Assembly: GCF_000003195.3 (NCBI RefSeq)
Contig: NC_012879.2
Coordinates: forward strand, 60,671,671-60,735,670
Reading direction: 5' to 3'
Length of the DNA: 64,000 nucleotides
DNA from: Sorghum bicolor
Lineage: Eukaryota; Streptophyta; Magnoliopsida; Poales; Poaceae
The translations under genes were made by a program, and so were the position numbers. Numbering within the stretch: the stretch's first letter is position 1; the number at the start of each line of letters is the position of its first letter. The notes under the pieces were generated by a model. That model was given only the letters and a program-made list of their open reading frames with translations, had not been told where the DNA came from and did no database searches. Below are positions 35,353-48,429 of this stretch, piece by piece.

Positions 35353-35559
35353 CTAGGGATTCCACATGTGCTCCTGCTTTCAAAAATAAGCACACTTTGT
35401 TTGCAAGCCTTGATGACCCAGCAAAGACTTTTAAGACTCTTGATAGATGACCATTACATGAGGCGGCGTCAGCTTTAAGTTTCCATCTAGTCTAGTACTA
35501 GTAGACAGTAGTATGTGCATCTTTTTAATTGGGTACTAGTATAGGATCAAAAGACACAT
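35353..35559. other. Distal cyclin B2 promoter
   Basis: Short upstream flank with no recognised motif or gene. Confidence 0.3.
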
Positions 35560-35985
35560 GTGTTAGTAGTTCCATGGGTTGTTTTCACATTCATTCTAAA
35601 TTTAGTAGATTTATAATCACCGTGATATGTATTGCTGATTTTGGTTTCATGAGTTGATTTCACGTTCTTCGTACTGAATTTAACAACTTTATAATTATAA
35701 GTATCGCGAAATGTATTGCTGATTTTGGTTTGACGGGCTGATTTCACGTTCTTCGTACTAAATTTATAACCTTAATTGTCGGCCGAGTCTATTGAACATG
35801 TAGTAATTAGGTTGATTTTCATGTCTTTGCACTAGAATTATAGCTTTATAATTGTCGCAGTGCATATTGCTAATTTTAGTTCTATGGGTTGATTTCACGT
35901 TCTTTGTATTAAAATTTTATGTCCAGAGTTTTGATTATAACATACTTCTAATTAAATTGATTTACCGTTGTGTCACAAGTCACGA

Positions 35986-36510
35986 TAGGCATAATTAACC
36001 AAAACTGAGAAACCTAACCGAAGGAATCGGAACCAAAACCAAAAGGACTGGAACAAAAAAAAATCGGTTCTTATTCGGTGCCACATTTTAAGGAACCAAA
36101 ATAACCGAGAAAAATTTGGTTTCTACTCTCAGATAATCAAATTAATTGGAAGAACTGAAATTCATGACTTTTACTTCACTTCCTAGTATTTTTTAAAAAT
36201 TTTGATTTTTTGTGTGACGTCTTATTATAAATTGCTATGTATTTGTGTTACTATATTGCTATTGCTCCCTTATCAAATATATTATCTAAATTAGAGGCAT
36301 TATTGTCTATATTTGCTTTAAAATCTATATATTATTTTTGTTATATTAACATTTGCTAAAAAAATCGGTTAGTTCAGTTATAACCAGAATCAAATCGAAA
36401 TGCTCGGTTCCTAAATTTTTTTTAGAACCGATCGGTTTCCATATTCTAGAAACCGAATTTTATAAATAACCGAACCGAAACCAAACTGACAACCCTAAAT
36501 GTCACCCAGC
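35986..36510. mobile_element. Probable hAT-type insertion in unit A
   Basis: A 525-bp segment full of AACCGAAACC / GGTTCGGTT words, absent from the matching place in unit B. It is flanked by the perfect 8-bp direct repeat AGTCACGA (35978-35985 and 36511-36518). Clear inverted termini are not visible, so the class rests on the 8-bp duplication. Confidence 0.5.
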
Positions 36511-36620
36511 AGTCACGAGGAGCTCTGTTCTATGCTCAGGCTGCAACATGGTTTACAAATATTATATTCAAGTTGTAGCTCCGCTGAATACTCGTACACT
36601 ACTGCAGCATTTGAACTAGC

Positions 36621-36863
36621 GGCCTTGTTTAGTTCACCCTGAAAACCAAAAAGTTTTCAAGATTCCCCGTCACATCGAATCTTCTGTCACTTGCATGAAA
36701 CATTAAATATAGACGAAAATAAAAACTAATTACACAGTTTAGCTGTAAATCACAAGACCAATCTTTTGATCCTAGTTAGTCCATGATTGGATAATATTTG
36801 TCACAAACAAACGAAAGTGCTACAGTACCGAAAAGTTTTCACTTTTCGGAACTAAACAAGGCC
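36621..36863. mobile_element. Grass MITE, GGCCTTGTTTAG family, copy 4
   Basis: Flanked by TAG (36617-36619 and 36864-36866), with one extra C at the left junction. The corresponding place in unit B reads GAACTAGTCG without the element (TAG at 37888-37890), so B preserves the empty site. Confidence 0.85.
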
Positions 36864-37254
36864 TAGTCGTTCAGGACGGTCATCGCTGCTCCTCTGTGTA
36901 AACTGCTAGTGCCTAGCTGTTCTCGCCTGTGGGCCCCACTCCATGCAGTCACATCTCTACCGTTACGCTGAGTTGCTGACACTTGACACTGACAGTATAG
37001 CATCGTTCGCTACTCCCAAGAGGAGATAATTTGTGGCGAAATGAAAATTGTAAATTCCTAGTGTGAAACAGATAGACTAGATATTTGGATTTCAAATTTT
37101 GAAAATCAGTTGAAATTTGTGGCAAAATGAATTAATGGATACGACATGCCAAGCGTATCTTCTGATCCAGGTAGCTAATAATTAAATGGTTGGATGCAGT
37201 TGTTTTACAAGTTTCCTGTCCTTGGTTTAAGATTTTCCATATAACCTGTTTTGG

Positions 37255-38320
37255 AATATCCGCAGTATGTATTGCTGATTTTGGTTCGGTTTCACATCTT
37301 CATACTAAATTTAATGGCTTTATAAGTATCACGACATGTATCGCTGATTTTGGTTTGATTGGTTGATTTCACATTCTTTGTACTAAATTTAATAGCCTTA
37401 TAATTATTGCGGCCGACTCTACTAAACGTGGAGTAGTCAGTTTAATTGAAATACTAAAATTCTGTGTCCCGAGTCTTGGTTATAACTTACTTTTAATTAA
37501 ACTGATTTTCTGTGGTGTCATGCCCAATTATGTGTTTATGCTCAAATTAGTTATGCTGGAAAATTGTTCAGAAATAAACACTAGGGCCTTGTTTAGTTCC
37601 GAAAAGTGAAAAAATTTCGGTACTGTAGCACTTTCGTTTGTTTGTGGCAAATATTATCCAATTATGGACTAACTAGGATCAAAAGATTCGTCTCGTGATT
37701 TACAGCTAAACTGTGTAATTAGTTTTTGTTTTCGTCTATATTTAATGTTTCATGCATGTGCCACAAGATTCGATGTGACGGAGAATCTTGAAAACTTTTT
37801 GGTTTTTAGAGTTAACTAAACAAGGCCTAGGATGAACTAATATTCAGTTGTAGCTCTGGTACTGCTACTACGGAGTTTGAGAGGAACTAGTCGTCCATGG
37901 ACTGTCATCCCTGCTCCTGCGTAGTAGCTGCTACTACTCCGCAGTGTTCTCTCGCCTGTTGGCCCCACCCCCTTGCAGTCACATCTCTACCGTTGTGCTG
38001 ACACTGACAGTGTTATTCCCAAGAGGAGAATGAGAAACCAGTGTTCAACAATTTGTAAAGGCCTATAGCTAGTAGTGTGAAACAGGTAGGCTAGATGTTT
38101 TTTTTTATGAAATAGGCTAGATGTTTTAGATTTCAAAATTCGAAAATCATTTGAATTTTGTGGCCGAATGGAATTAATGGATACATGCCAAGGAGAACTA
38201 AGCGTATCTTCTGATCAGGTAGCTAATAATTAAAATATTAAATGGTTGGATGCAGTTGTTTTACAATTTTCCTGTCCCTGGTTTAAGATTTTCCATATAA
38301 CCTGTTTTTGAGTTTTATCT
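37255..38320. repeat. Tandem duplication, unit B
   Basis: Second copy of the local duplication. It lacks the two insertions of unit A and has its own MITE at 37585-37827. A short internal expansion repeats TAGGCTAGATGTTTT near 38090-38125. Confidence 0.75.
37585..37827. mobile_element. Grass MITE, GGCCTTGTTTAG family, copy 5
   Basis: A 243-bp copy flanked by TAG (37582-37584 and 37828-37830). It is in the opposite orientation to copy 4 and very similar to its reverse complement. Confidence 0.85.
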
Positions 38321-38934
38321 GTAGGCCCACTTTAACAACTAGGTATTCAGCAAGAAGCAAGAAAAAAATGGATTTCAATCTTCAATATGACGAATATTTG
38401 TGATCTTCGTGTTTCCAAAAGTCTTTTTTTTAAAAAAAAAAGAAAACAATTCACCCAAATGAATTGTAAGCAAAAGCTTTAAATTTCCCTTACTAGTCAT
38501 ACAATGGACAAATGAATCGTTGTTAGGGAGCCTATGCAAAATCATTGTTGGGCGTGCATGAGTTACCAAGACACGTGACACATTCACTCTAACTGACTGA
38601 CTAGCGAAGAGCAAGAATTGGGTAGCGCGAGGGATGGTGGGCAGTGCAGCTGGTAGCAAGCTCACCATAGGACGAGAGACGGTGGGACTGGTGGAGAATT
38701 GGGGTTAGGATTCCCTATCCGGCCTGAGAGGGTGAGGGAGGTTGTAATTGGCCTAGCGGTGGCGGCACTCGCAAGCGAGACGACATGAGCAAAGCTTTTA
38801 TTGTCTTACTTCTTACAAGATTCCAAATAGAGGAGAGTAGAGTGGAGCAGTGGGGGTGGACGGCAAGTGGTGCAGCGGTGGCAGTAGGGGAGTAAAGACA
38901 CATGAAACAAGAAAACATGGGAAAGTAAAAATCA

Positions 38935-39150
38935 AACACTCACCTAGAAAAAAGCCCCATTCTAGAATATCTAGCTCTCTACTACTTCAAAATAAGATCT
39001 CTTAATTTAAAATCATAAACATAATTTTGAAAAAGTGAACACTCACACCTAGAAAGAGCCTCCATCTTCTTGAAAGTATCTCCAGTTCAAAATAAGATCT
39101 CTTCTTAATTTAAAATAACAAATTTAAATTTGAAAAAAGTAAATTGTAAT
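38935..39150. repeat. Two-unit tandem duplication of about 103 bp
   Basis: The unit starts at AACACTCAC (38935 and 39038) and includes TTCAAAATAAGATCTCTT followed by AATTTAAAAT. The second copy has small insertions. Confidence 0.65.
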
Positions 39151-41659
39151 GACAATAAAACTATAAAAGTTTCTGCAAAACAGTGGACGTCGTACTGCAA
39201 TGACAATAGAAGTTACTGGCAACATCTCGTTTCATTTGGACGGTAGCCTTTGCTCCATTTTTTATTCTCATCTTGTCTCACTGGACCTGCCTTGCGCGTA
39301 TATATTCAAATTCGCAAATGTACAAAACCATGCACGGATAAAGTAGAACAGTTTGTTTCTTTTGCTGTCACAGGTCAACTTTTGGATACGTTTACGGGCG
39401 CGAAGAAGCAAGGGAGGAAATTGAAATATTTGGAGCACACGGAAGTAGTAATGAGGTGCCACTGCCATGGAATGGATCGAGCGAAGAAACGAAGAAGAGC
39501 CCTCTCTCATTCTAAATGTAAGCCATTATTTTAGTCTTGGCAACACCTATCTAACGGTAAGCCATACTCTTCTAGAAACTTTTTTTAAAAAAAACTTCAA
39601 AAGGGTGCCATTCTTGTTCACCTCTAATCAAATTAATTGAAATGTTTTATTAAATCTCTAAAACTAAAAGGCATGAAAATAAAAACATCCACGTGGCTCT
39701 TTGCTTCGCCCAACACTATTGTGTCCTCAGATGTTCGACTTGCGAGCATCAGTGATCCCCTCCGGAAATAGCGCCTTCTCTTGCCGCTTGCTTCCCCAAT
39801 CACAACACTTTGTAACAAAAGAGGAAGGTCTCCATCTCTGTGAGATCTCCTCTCCTATGCCATCCACTACTACTCCCCACACAATCCCATCAAGCGTTGC
39901 CCTCATCTGGCGCTCTCACCACCAACCCGATCCCTATCTGGTGGCGGCAATGGACATGCCACCATGATCTTGCCGATGACGTGGGCCTCTCCGGTCATTG
40001 TCTCTTGGCATCATCGGTGGCAATGACAACTACTCTTTCTCTGATCCAATGACTATCACCTCGATCTAGTGGCCTGGCACCTTGATTCGATGCCCCAATG
40101 CCTCAATCAAATGGACAACTAGATGCCCCACAACATGGGCCATGCCTTTAGGGGCGCAGAGTGCACCGCGAATGACAACGTCTCCGTATTCTTGGATGAG
40201 TTTGGCTTCAATGGGTGTGCGCATGCGACGCTCCACTGTGCAGCGAGCTCGCCTGCAACAACAGTGATGACAGCGACAACAAAAAAAATATTTCTCCTAG
40301 GGAAGCGGGCACGGGTTGTGCCTAGGTTCTTGAATGATGGCCGCCACCCACCAAAAAGGGTGAGTTATATGCCCCTGTTGACGCCACATGCCATGTGTTC
40401 GCCGCATGACAATGTGCAGAATGGGGAAGTTGGGTGTGGCGCTGCATCCACCAGTGGTTATGTGGTGGCCAATGGCGTGACATCCACTAGTGATAATTGT
40501 GAAGCAATTGGAGAGTCACTCAAGCCAAGAAGTGAGATTTGAGAGTTAGCCTTGAGTGCTACCGGTGTTTTTTCTTGGGTTTCTTATGTTAAAGCTTGAA
40601 ATATTTTTACTTTTGGTGCTCGTCATCACCTAGATGGTCTAGTAGAGGAAATTCCTTCCTCAATAAAGTTGTTGAAAAAATGTCCCAAAAGCTCATACAT
40701 GGTATTGAAGTCCACCATGCATGTTGAACTGCAAATGGCTATTCACTAGTAGAGTGAAGTTTAACCAAGTCTTTGTGACTTAGGTGCTCCAAACATGCAT
40801 TAAGGGGGCAACAACCACCTCGGACAAAAAAAGCAATTGTCTCTTTATTACCTTGCTATTCCTTTCTTGAATTATTTTCATTGTTTGCAAGTATTGTTGA
40901 GTGACAACTAGGATACATGGTAGTATGTGTTCAGCATATATTTCCTCTCTGTGCTCTAAGGACCATAATTATTAGTGTGAACATTGTTAAGGACATTGAT
41001 ATAGCTTGTTGCCCCTAACGACTTACTAGTTGGCTAGAAGAACTTATTAGGAGCTAAGAAACTCTTTAGATGTTTAGAATTTCTATAGTCTAAAGTTTGT
41101 TGCTTAATTTTTTAGAGTATAGTTCATCTTCTTTTGGGCCATTCGATCTATAGAGGCTCTATTGTTAGAGTCTTAGGTGATCGACTTTGTGGAGTAGCCG
41201 CTCTGTGACGTAAGTTTTGTAGTTGCCAAAATTATTATAAATTACTCTTTACCAATCTCACGCACAATGCATGTGCTGCAAACGTGTTATCATATATTTT
41301 GTCACATTACGTTCGCAGATGCATTAATTTTTTAAATTGTTGTACCTATTTAATAGTTTATAAGTTATTGTATTACTAAGTTGTTGTAGATCATCACATA
41401 TATAATTTAGTCTTCTATACGTATGAGGGTATTATTTATGGTTGCAATTTCTTGGGGTTTCCCTCGTTTGCTAATTTTGGGAGTTCGGGAATGACAGCCC
41501 TTGAGGGCCCCCTCCCCTGGAATTCAGGTCAACCCGTGAAAAGGCTTCTTCCTCCTTGCTCTCTCCACCACTTTGTGTTCCTCCCGTTCGTTTGACATTC
41601 CGTCGCCATTCTCTTCCTTGGAGGAATCAACGCACACCATCTAGCGCATCGACCAATCG
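39151..41659. other. Intergenic; unassigned reading frames
   Basis: No gene recognised. The longest open stretch, 40123-40542 (+), encodes a Cys/His/Thr-rich peptide without a known motif, and 39700-40280 is CCATC/GGTGGC-rich on both strands. This may be an old transposon or gene remnant. The part nearest 41659 is the 5' region of the U-box gene. Confidence 0.35.
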
Positions 41660-44067
41660 ATGCTACCATGGTCCATCTTTTCGCGGCAGGCGCCCGGGGG
41701 CGACTCGGAGCCGGAGCCAGAGTCCGAACCGTCGGGGAGGCAGCTGTCGGACGAGGCCCTAGTGGAGGACCTCCTCACCGCCGTCGCATCCGCACGGTCG
41801 TTCCAGGAGTTCCGTCGCTCGCAGCGCAAGGAGTCCTTTGGCCTCCAGCGCTGGCTCCAGCTCGTGCTCCCGCTAATCCAAGAGATCCGCGAGATCGGGC
41901 CATCCCTTACCGATGACGCCTACCGTCGCCTTGCCCTCCTCGGTCGCGCATTCCACGCCGCTCGCCGCCTCCTCCGCTGCTGCCATGACGGTAGCAAGAT
42001 CTTCCTGGTAATAAGACTGCAACAGCAGCACCATTCCCTTTTTCTTGGCAGCCTCTGAAGTAAAACTGCTGCCATTTCTGTACTCCTATTTATGTCCCGT
42101 TTGAAAGATTAGATTATTTTTAGATGGTAAAGAAGGCTATATTTTTATTCCTAATTTGTTTGTGTGGGTCCTATTGATCCAAATTCCATTTTAGGCCCGC
42201 ATTGCACTGCCTAAAAGTATTATATTTACTATTACCTCATGTCTGTCAGTTTGTGCCATGTGCTGACCAAAAGATTGCATTTTGATTGATGATCTTGCCC
42301 CCAAATTTCAGGCTTTGGAGAGTGAGGCTATGCTTGGGCGGTTCAGGGCCGTGTATGAGAAGATGAATCTTGCATTGGATGGGATGCCTTACTCTGAGAT
42401 TGGCATCTCCGATGAAGTCAAGGAACAGGTAATATAGGCGTTATGTCATTATGTGCCAACATTTTGATAAAAATAAAACATTCGATGCAAGCCGCAATTA
42501 CTTTGGTGATTTCAGGTTGAGCTCATCAATGCACAACTGAAGAGGTGTAAGAAGAGAAGTGATACTCAAGACATGGAACTCTCCATGGATTTTATGATGA
42601 TACTCGAGAACAAGGAGGATGGAAATGCAGACAGAGCTATATTGGAAAGGCTAGCCAAGAAGCTCGAGCTACAAAGCCTGGCAGATTTGAGAGCAGAGAC
42701 TATGGCCATTAAAAAGCTCATCAACGAGAGGAATGGCCAGCAACCGGAAAGCACCAAGCACATAATAGAACTCCTCAACAAGTTCAAGGAGATTGCAGGC
42801 ATCGACGAAAAGAACATCCTTGGGGATGTCTCCATACCAAAATATCTAGAAAAATGCCCATCTTTGATGATCCCAAATGAATTCCTCTGTCCGATATCAC
42901 TCGAGATCATGACTGACCCTGTCATCATTGCGAGCGGGAGGGTATGTTTTGTGCTATGCCATTCATGTTCCCTAATTGCAAAGCGAGATTTATTGTCTCA
43001 CAGTCCATATTTCACCTGATTTGCAGACTTATGAGAGAAGAAGTATCCAGAAGTGGTTAGACGCTGGCCAACGGACATGCCCAAAGACACAACAACCATT
43101 AGCTCATCTATCATTGGCACCAAACTTTGCAGTGAAAAACTTGATCTTGCAATGGTGTGAAAACAATACTGTTGAGATTCAGATGGGAGAATCTGAGGCT
43201 ATAGCTGAACAGGAGGATCGCAAAGAAGACATTCCAAAGCTAGTGAAAGATCTATCGTCTGTTCATCTTGATGTGCAGCGGAAGGCTGCCAAAAAGATTC
43301 GAACACTTTCCAAAGAAAACCCAGAGAATAGAGCACTGGTTATTGAGAATGGTGGGCTCCCTGCTCTTATTAGCTTAGTGTCCTATCCTGATAAGAAGAT
43401 TCAGGAGAACACTGTGACTGCATTATTGAACTTATCAATTGATGAGACGAGCAAAGTTCTGATAGCAAAAGGAGGAGCGTTACCTTTGATCATTGAAGTC
43501 CTTAGGAATGGCAGCGTTGAAGGTCAGGAGAACTCAGCAGCGACATTGTTTAGTTTATCTATGATAGATGAGAATAAGGCGGCTATAGGGGTTTTGGGTG
43601 GTATAGCTCCATTGGTGGCCCTCTTAAGGGATGGGACAATAAGAGGCAAGAAAGATGCTGCTACAGCACTCTTTAATCTGATGCTGAACCATCCGAATAA
43701 ATTTAGGGCTATTGAAGCTGGAATCGTGGCTGCTTTGTTGAAAATACTCAACAACAAGAAACTAGACATGATAGACGAAGCACTATCCATTTTTCTCCTC
43801 CTAGCATCACATCCTGGTTGTCGAAGTGAAGTGGGGACGACGTCTTTTGTTGAGATACTTGTTCAAATCACAAAGGAAGGGACTCCAAAGAACAAGGAGT
43901 GTGCACTTTCTGTTCTCCTCGAGCTAGGTCTGCATAACAACTCTCTTATGGTGCACGCACTTGGATTGGGTCTGCAAGAACATCTATCTGATATTGCAAA
44001 GACAGGTACAAGTAGAGCGCAAAGGAAAGCCAACTCTTTGATTCAACTTTCTCGCAAGTGCTTATAA
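41660..44067 (+). CDS. U-box/ARM-repeat E3 ubiquitin ligase (643 aa, 4 exons)
   Basis: Plant U-box (PUB) E3 ligase that transfers ubiquitin from E2 to substrates bound by the ARM repeats. Coding exons: 41660-42007, 42312-42428, 42516-42941 and 43027-44067, all phase 0 with GT-AG introns. Residues 1 to about 260 form the helical UND region. The U-box spans about 275-345: it begins [16 protein letters not shown], is split by the last intron after ASGR, and continues [11 protein letters not shown] and CPKTQQPL. From about 365 to the end there are roughly six armadillo repeats with the motifs [14 protein letters not shown] and ATALFNL. The family resembles rice SPL11/PUB15-type proteins. The start at 41660 keeps an acidic [11 protein letters not shown] segment; I see no better upstream ATG in frame. 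All U-box core residues look intact. Confidence 0.94.
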
Positions 44068-45611
44068 GAGAATAAATGAAAACAAAACATCCTGATAATT
44101 TTGCACAAAGATACATGTAAACCAATTTACTGGAAAAAGAAGAGGGGAGAGGGGTTACAAAAGAGCATTGGTGCAGTGATGTCTATAAGTAAGATCATGA
44201 TGAGAGGAAGATGGTTTTGAGGAAGCAACAATTCCTTTTTTGAATATACACAGGAGAGCTAGCAGACATCATTTGAATTAAGATAGATGAAAATGGTATG
44301 AATACAACGCCTAAGGTAAACCCTTGGATCAAGTGAAAAAAGATGAAAAGAGAGCAAGGGAGGGATTACAAAATCAATTGGTGTGCCACAAAGCAAAAAT
44401 AACCAACCGTCTCTAAAGCAACTAAAACTAAATTGCCACAAGGAACTCAGACTTTTTGCTCCCGCCATGAAGCAACAGTAGTATTGTAACATTGAATTAG
44501 TAGATAGGTCTGTTCATCCCTAGCAGAATTGAAAGAACACATGAGGTGATTCATTTCTTGTACGCAGAATTTTGTTGTAATTCATTTATGGTAAATATAT
44601 AGAAGCTTTAATTGATAGGAAGGGTACATAATATATTGGGTGCATTTGAAGGTACCATGTCTTAGCGATCACAAATTTTTTAAGTTCTGACCTAGACAAT
44701 GTTGTTCAGTTTCTTGACTCAACTCGAAGTGACACGCTTTGATTTTTTTCCATTCAATCTTGAAAATAACATAATAGCAAAAACGAACATCAAAATTGCA
44801 GCATAGAAAACAATATAAACTTACCCACATTCAGCCATTCTACATTTATGTGTGTCAGACATCACTTTGCTGAACCAAAAATGCATCAGGATGGATGTTC
44901 CAACTCCAACAGCTAATATTAATTCGTTCTCCTTAACACTAAGGATCCATCTTTAAAAGCATGCAGGATTACAGCAGGTGGAGTCCATGAGCTTTTCTTG
45001 GATTCAGTTTAACTAGATCTATCAATGTATACTATTCTGAATGGTCATCTCAACCTGATAGTGGCCAATGGGCAGGGGTTTATTACTTGCCTCCATCCCA
45101 ATATAGGACCATGCAGCAAGAGCAGTAGTGCTAGTAGTGCCCTGACCCGCGTCTTGCTCATCTTTTGGATGGCTAATCTGGCCCTTTTGCGTGCATGCAT
45201 ATATATATTGGGCTATGCGTTTCAGAGAACTAAATCTCCACTTACCCCAAAAGAATAATGAGCAAAAGCAACCTGAGTTTTGGCTAACAACTGATGCAAC
45301 CTGTTCTTTGCCTCTTATCCCTAGTAATATATGGAACAACATCTAGCCATACACTCAATAAGATCAATATGCAAAACATCGAGAAAGTATTAAAAAATAG
45401 TCAAGGAACATATTCTTGGTTTAGACTAATGGCTGTTTGATCTCCTTTCACTTTTTCACCTAGCCTTGCCTAGCTAGGAAATGAAAAGCCATGGTTGGTA
45501 GGATAGGTTGTCTTAGAGCTTGTGCTAGCAAGAAAATTCCCTGCTGTGCCACAGGAGAGCCAATCTGGCTTGCTCCAACCAGAGCAAGCAAGGCAAGCTC
45601 TATTTGCAAGG
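44068..45611. other. Intergenic, no gene recognised
   Basis: Includes the 3' UTR of the U-box gene. No other coding sequence, RNA gene or clear repeat. Confidence 0.4.
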
Positions 45612-45614
45612 TAA

Positions 45615-45927
45615 GAGCAGGTACAATAGGCCAAATCAGCTTGGCTTATAGTCAAGACAACTCAGCAAAATCCAATGTGGGAGGAGGGAGAACTCTAGAG
45701 AGAGAGGGTGCTGGGCGTAGGTCGCTTACACAGCTACCAATGTTTGCATGCAGGACTTGGGTGTGACCACCAATGAGCAGCATTGGAATCAGACCTCTTT
45801 TGTCTTGACTATACAATAAAAATGATGTTGTATATGCTTTCTTTCTCCTAATGTTGTATAGCTTGTCTACAGATCTTGTCTCCAAATATCATGGCTTGGC
45901 TATAAGGATGGCTTATTGGCCTTGCTC
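45615..45927. mobile_element. MITE with TAA target duplication (GAGCAGG type)
   Basis: A 313-bp element between TAA at 45612-45614 and 45928-45930. The ends GAGCAGGTACAATAGGCC and GGCTTATTGGCCTTGCTC are inverted repeats that extend inward (CTTGGCTTATAG against CTTGGCTATAAG sense). PIF/Harbinger-like by its duplication. Confidence 0.7.
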
Positions 45928-46387
45928 TAAGGAAAACCTTGCCTTAGAACCTATGAGGCTTATGTTTTTTGTGGAAACATATGAGGCTTATGTTGAGTAG
46001 TAGTAATAAGAAGGAGGCGGTAAGGCAAACCTTGCCTGAGAGCCAATCACGCGTATGTTGAGGAGTATAGTAAGAAAAAGTTTCAAACTTGTAGATCGAT
46101 GTTACATGTAGTCATGATCCATTTTCAAATGGCTCATGATAATGTCAATCTCAGTACCAAGTATGTATGTAGTAATCATTGATAGGATCTAGAACCTTTT
46201 TTTACATGATGAATGAACACCGTTATACCAAGAAAAGAAAGGCAAGAAAACAATAAATATGCAATATTCTGCTAGGGTCTATAACAATCTCTTTATTTAT
46301 CTAGTAGCTATAGTATCGAAAATAATAAAAAAAAATAGCCAGCTTTATATAAAATATTGGATATTGGACAAACATATTTGATATATA

Positions 46388-46644
46388 CTCCTTCCATCCT
46401 AAATTGTAAGTCATTCCAAGAATCTTGGAGAGTCAAAGCATTTTCACGTTTGACCAAAATTATAGAGTGAAATACTAAGATTTGTAACGTAAAGTGAGTA
46501 TACTATGAAAATATAATTAAGGAAGAATCTAATGATATTTAGTTGGTATCATAATAATTATTATTTTATCATATAAATTTGGTCAAACTTTGAAAAGTTT
46601 GTCTCTCCAAGATTCTTGGAATGACTTACAATTTGGGATGGAGG
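46388..46644. mobile_element. Stowaway MITE
   Basis: A 257-bp element with long inverted ends: CTCCTTCCATCCTAAATTG, and the complementary CAATTTGGGATGGAGG reading outward. Both ends carry CATTCCAAGAATCTTGG further in. It is flanked by TA. It belongs to the same family as the copy in the NAC intron but with far better TIR pairing. Confidence 0.85.
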
Positions 46645-46701
46645 TAAATGAAAGTTCTTCGTAACTAGGAAATGTACACAACAATAAATAACAATGACTT
46701 A

Positions 46702-46995
46702 CACTTTATAATCAGCTGCCACAATCATAAACGACAAAATGCCACTTTATAATCAGCTGCAAGTGTGATAGCCGATAAAAATGACACTTTATAAGCATGC
46801 TGTCAATGGTAATTGAGAAAATGCCACTTTATAATTAGCTGCCGTTGACAGCCAAACGCTTCATAATTAGCTGCCACTGACAGCCAACAAAAAACCGCTT
46901 TATAATCAACTGCCACTGATAGCTGATAAAAAAAATTACTTTATAATCAACGGCCACCGATAGCCAACAAAATACTGCTTTATAATCAACTCCTA
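46702..46995. repeat. Minisatellite of about 40-45 bp units
   Basis: Roughly eight degenerate units built on CACTTTATAATCAGCTGCCAC and GATAGCC(A/G)ACAAAA. No coding potential. Confidence 0.7.
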
Positions 46996-48407
46996 GTGAG
47001 ATTGCATTGAGACCTAAGGAATTCAATAAGACGGTGTGTTTTTTAGGAACCAATAAAACCGTCGTCCTTTGTAGTCAGTTGACGATGATATTGCACAAGA
47101 AGCAATCATAAAATGTGTGCCACGGTGCACATTGACAATAGCCTTTGAGGTGCTTGTGCACTTTAGTTTGGAGAGTTGGACAAGTTTTAATGAGGCTATA
47201 TCAAGTTTTTTTTCCTCATAACAGTAACTTGATGTGCATCAAGATTTGTGCAACTCCTACATATATAGCAATGACAAAGATATTACTAAAGCACAAAAAT
47301 GTATACTTTTACTTGTGATGATAGATAGGTAGTATAATACGTGTCGGTTAGAATTTTTAGAATATGTAATCGTGGAAATACGTAATATAGTGAACTAGAC
47401 TAATAATGTAGAGTACTCAATCCTTTTTAACTTGTAAGTCTCGTTTTATCTTTTCTAGATGCATCATAGACAACTTTTACTACCCATGAGATCGAGGAAG
47501 GCTTCTCACTACTTCTTCTACACCAAACCAAGCCAACTCAAGAGGCAGAAATAAAAAAAAATATCTATATCTATATCTATATCTATCTATCTTGAAGCTT
47601 GAGCTTGCGTGTACGTAGTTGACTGTATATGTCCCTAGCAGATCACTTAGCTTGTCCGATCGAATGAATCAAAAGGTTAGTTCCAAACCGAGAGAAAATA
47701 AACAATTATTAAAGCCAAAAGAGCATTACTACTACTGGAATCCAAGCCTAGCTAAAGGCATTTATCCTAGTTCTTCACTCTTTGGAACCGGCTTCCAGTG
47801 CGTACCTAGTAGTAGAAAGGTCAGTCAAATGCACATGTAGTGTGTACGTAGCATGCATGCGACTATATATATATAGAGAACTACCTTATTGTTTATAATA
47901 AGCAGCAGCCATAATGAATTGTAGGAGGGAAAAACATTGGCAGCAGTCGCTTATTTAAGGGGTTAACATTGTATCATCTTATAAGTTATTCCAGATCAAA
48001 CGTATTACACACACATAGACATTTTATATTATTTTTTAGAAAGGACGACAAAAGCCTTGCCGTTATTTTTCTTAGAGGATGAAACATTTTCGATCTATCG
48101 TGCATTGTCGCTTATTTAGTTCTAGTGATGAGGAAATAATATATTATATATATACTTTCCATGACCAGTGACCACAAACTATAGCAACCAAAAAAAAAGT
48201 GTGACATCACAAATGCAGAAGCTTGTTAACGTTACTCTATCCCTAAGCTTTCTGAGGAAGACCGAAAACTCCTAATAACATGCCCTGCTGCTTAATTTCT
48301 CATGAAAGGGCTGCTGGGGAAGAACAGGCGGTTCCGTATGGGGTTCAGTTGCACCGCTTTTGCCTTTATTATTTGGACGACGGTGCACACTACCATTAAA
48401 AGCTAGC
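46996..48407. other. Intergenic, no gene recognised
   Basis: Contains an (ATCTAT)n run at about 47563-47592. No gene or RNA recognised. Confidence 0.45.
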
Positions 48408-48429
48408 TCTCACTAGTACAGCGAAGGGC

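Larger units (their letters stand above)
35560..37254. repeat. Tandem duplication, unit A (carries two insertions)
   Basis: Unit A matches unit B (37255-38320) in order. Both open with degenerate copies of a phrase containing TGTATTGCTGATTTTGGTT and TTCACGTTCTT, continue through GGTTATAAC / TTAATTAAA words, and close with a long well-matched block (36867-37248 against 37889-38308) that ends CCATATAACCTGTTTT. Unit A is longer because it holds a 525-bp insertion and a MITE. Confidence 0.75.

Noticed and set aside
39701..40542. Possible gene between the duplication and the U-box gene
   Set aside because: Several overlapping frames, no recognised motif, no convincing splice pattern. Left as unassigned.
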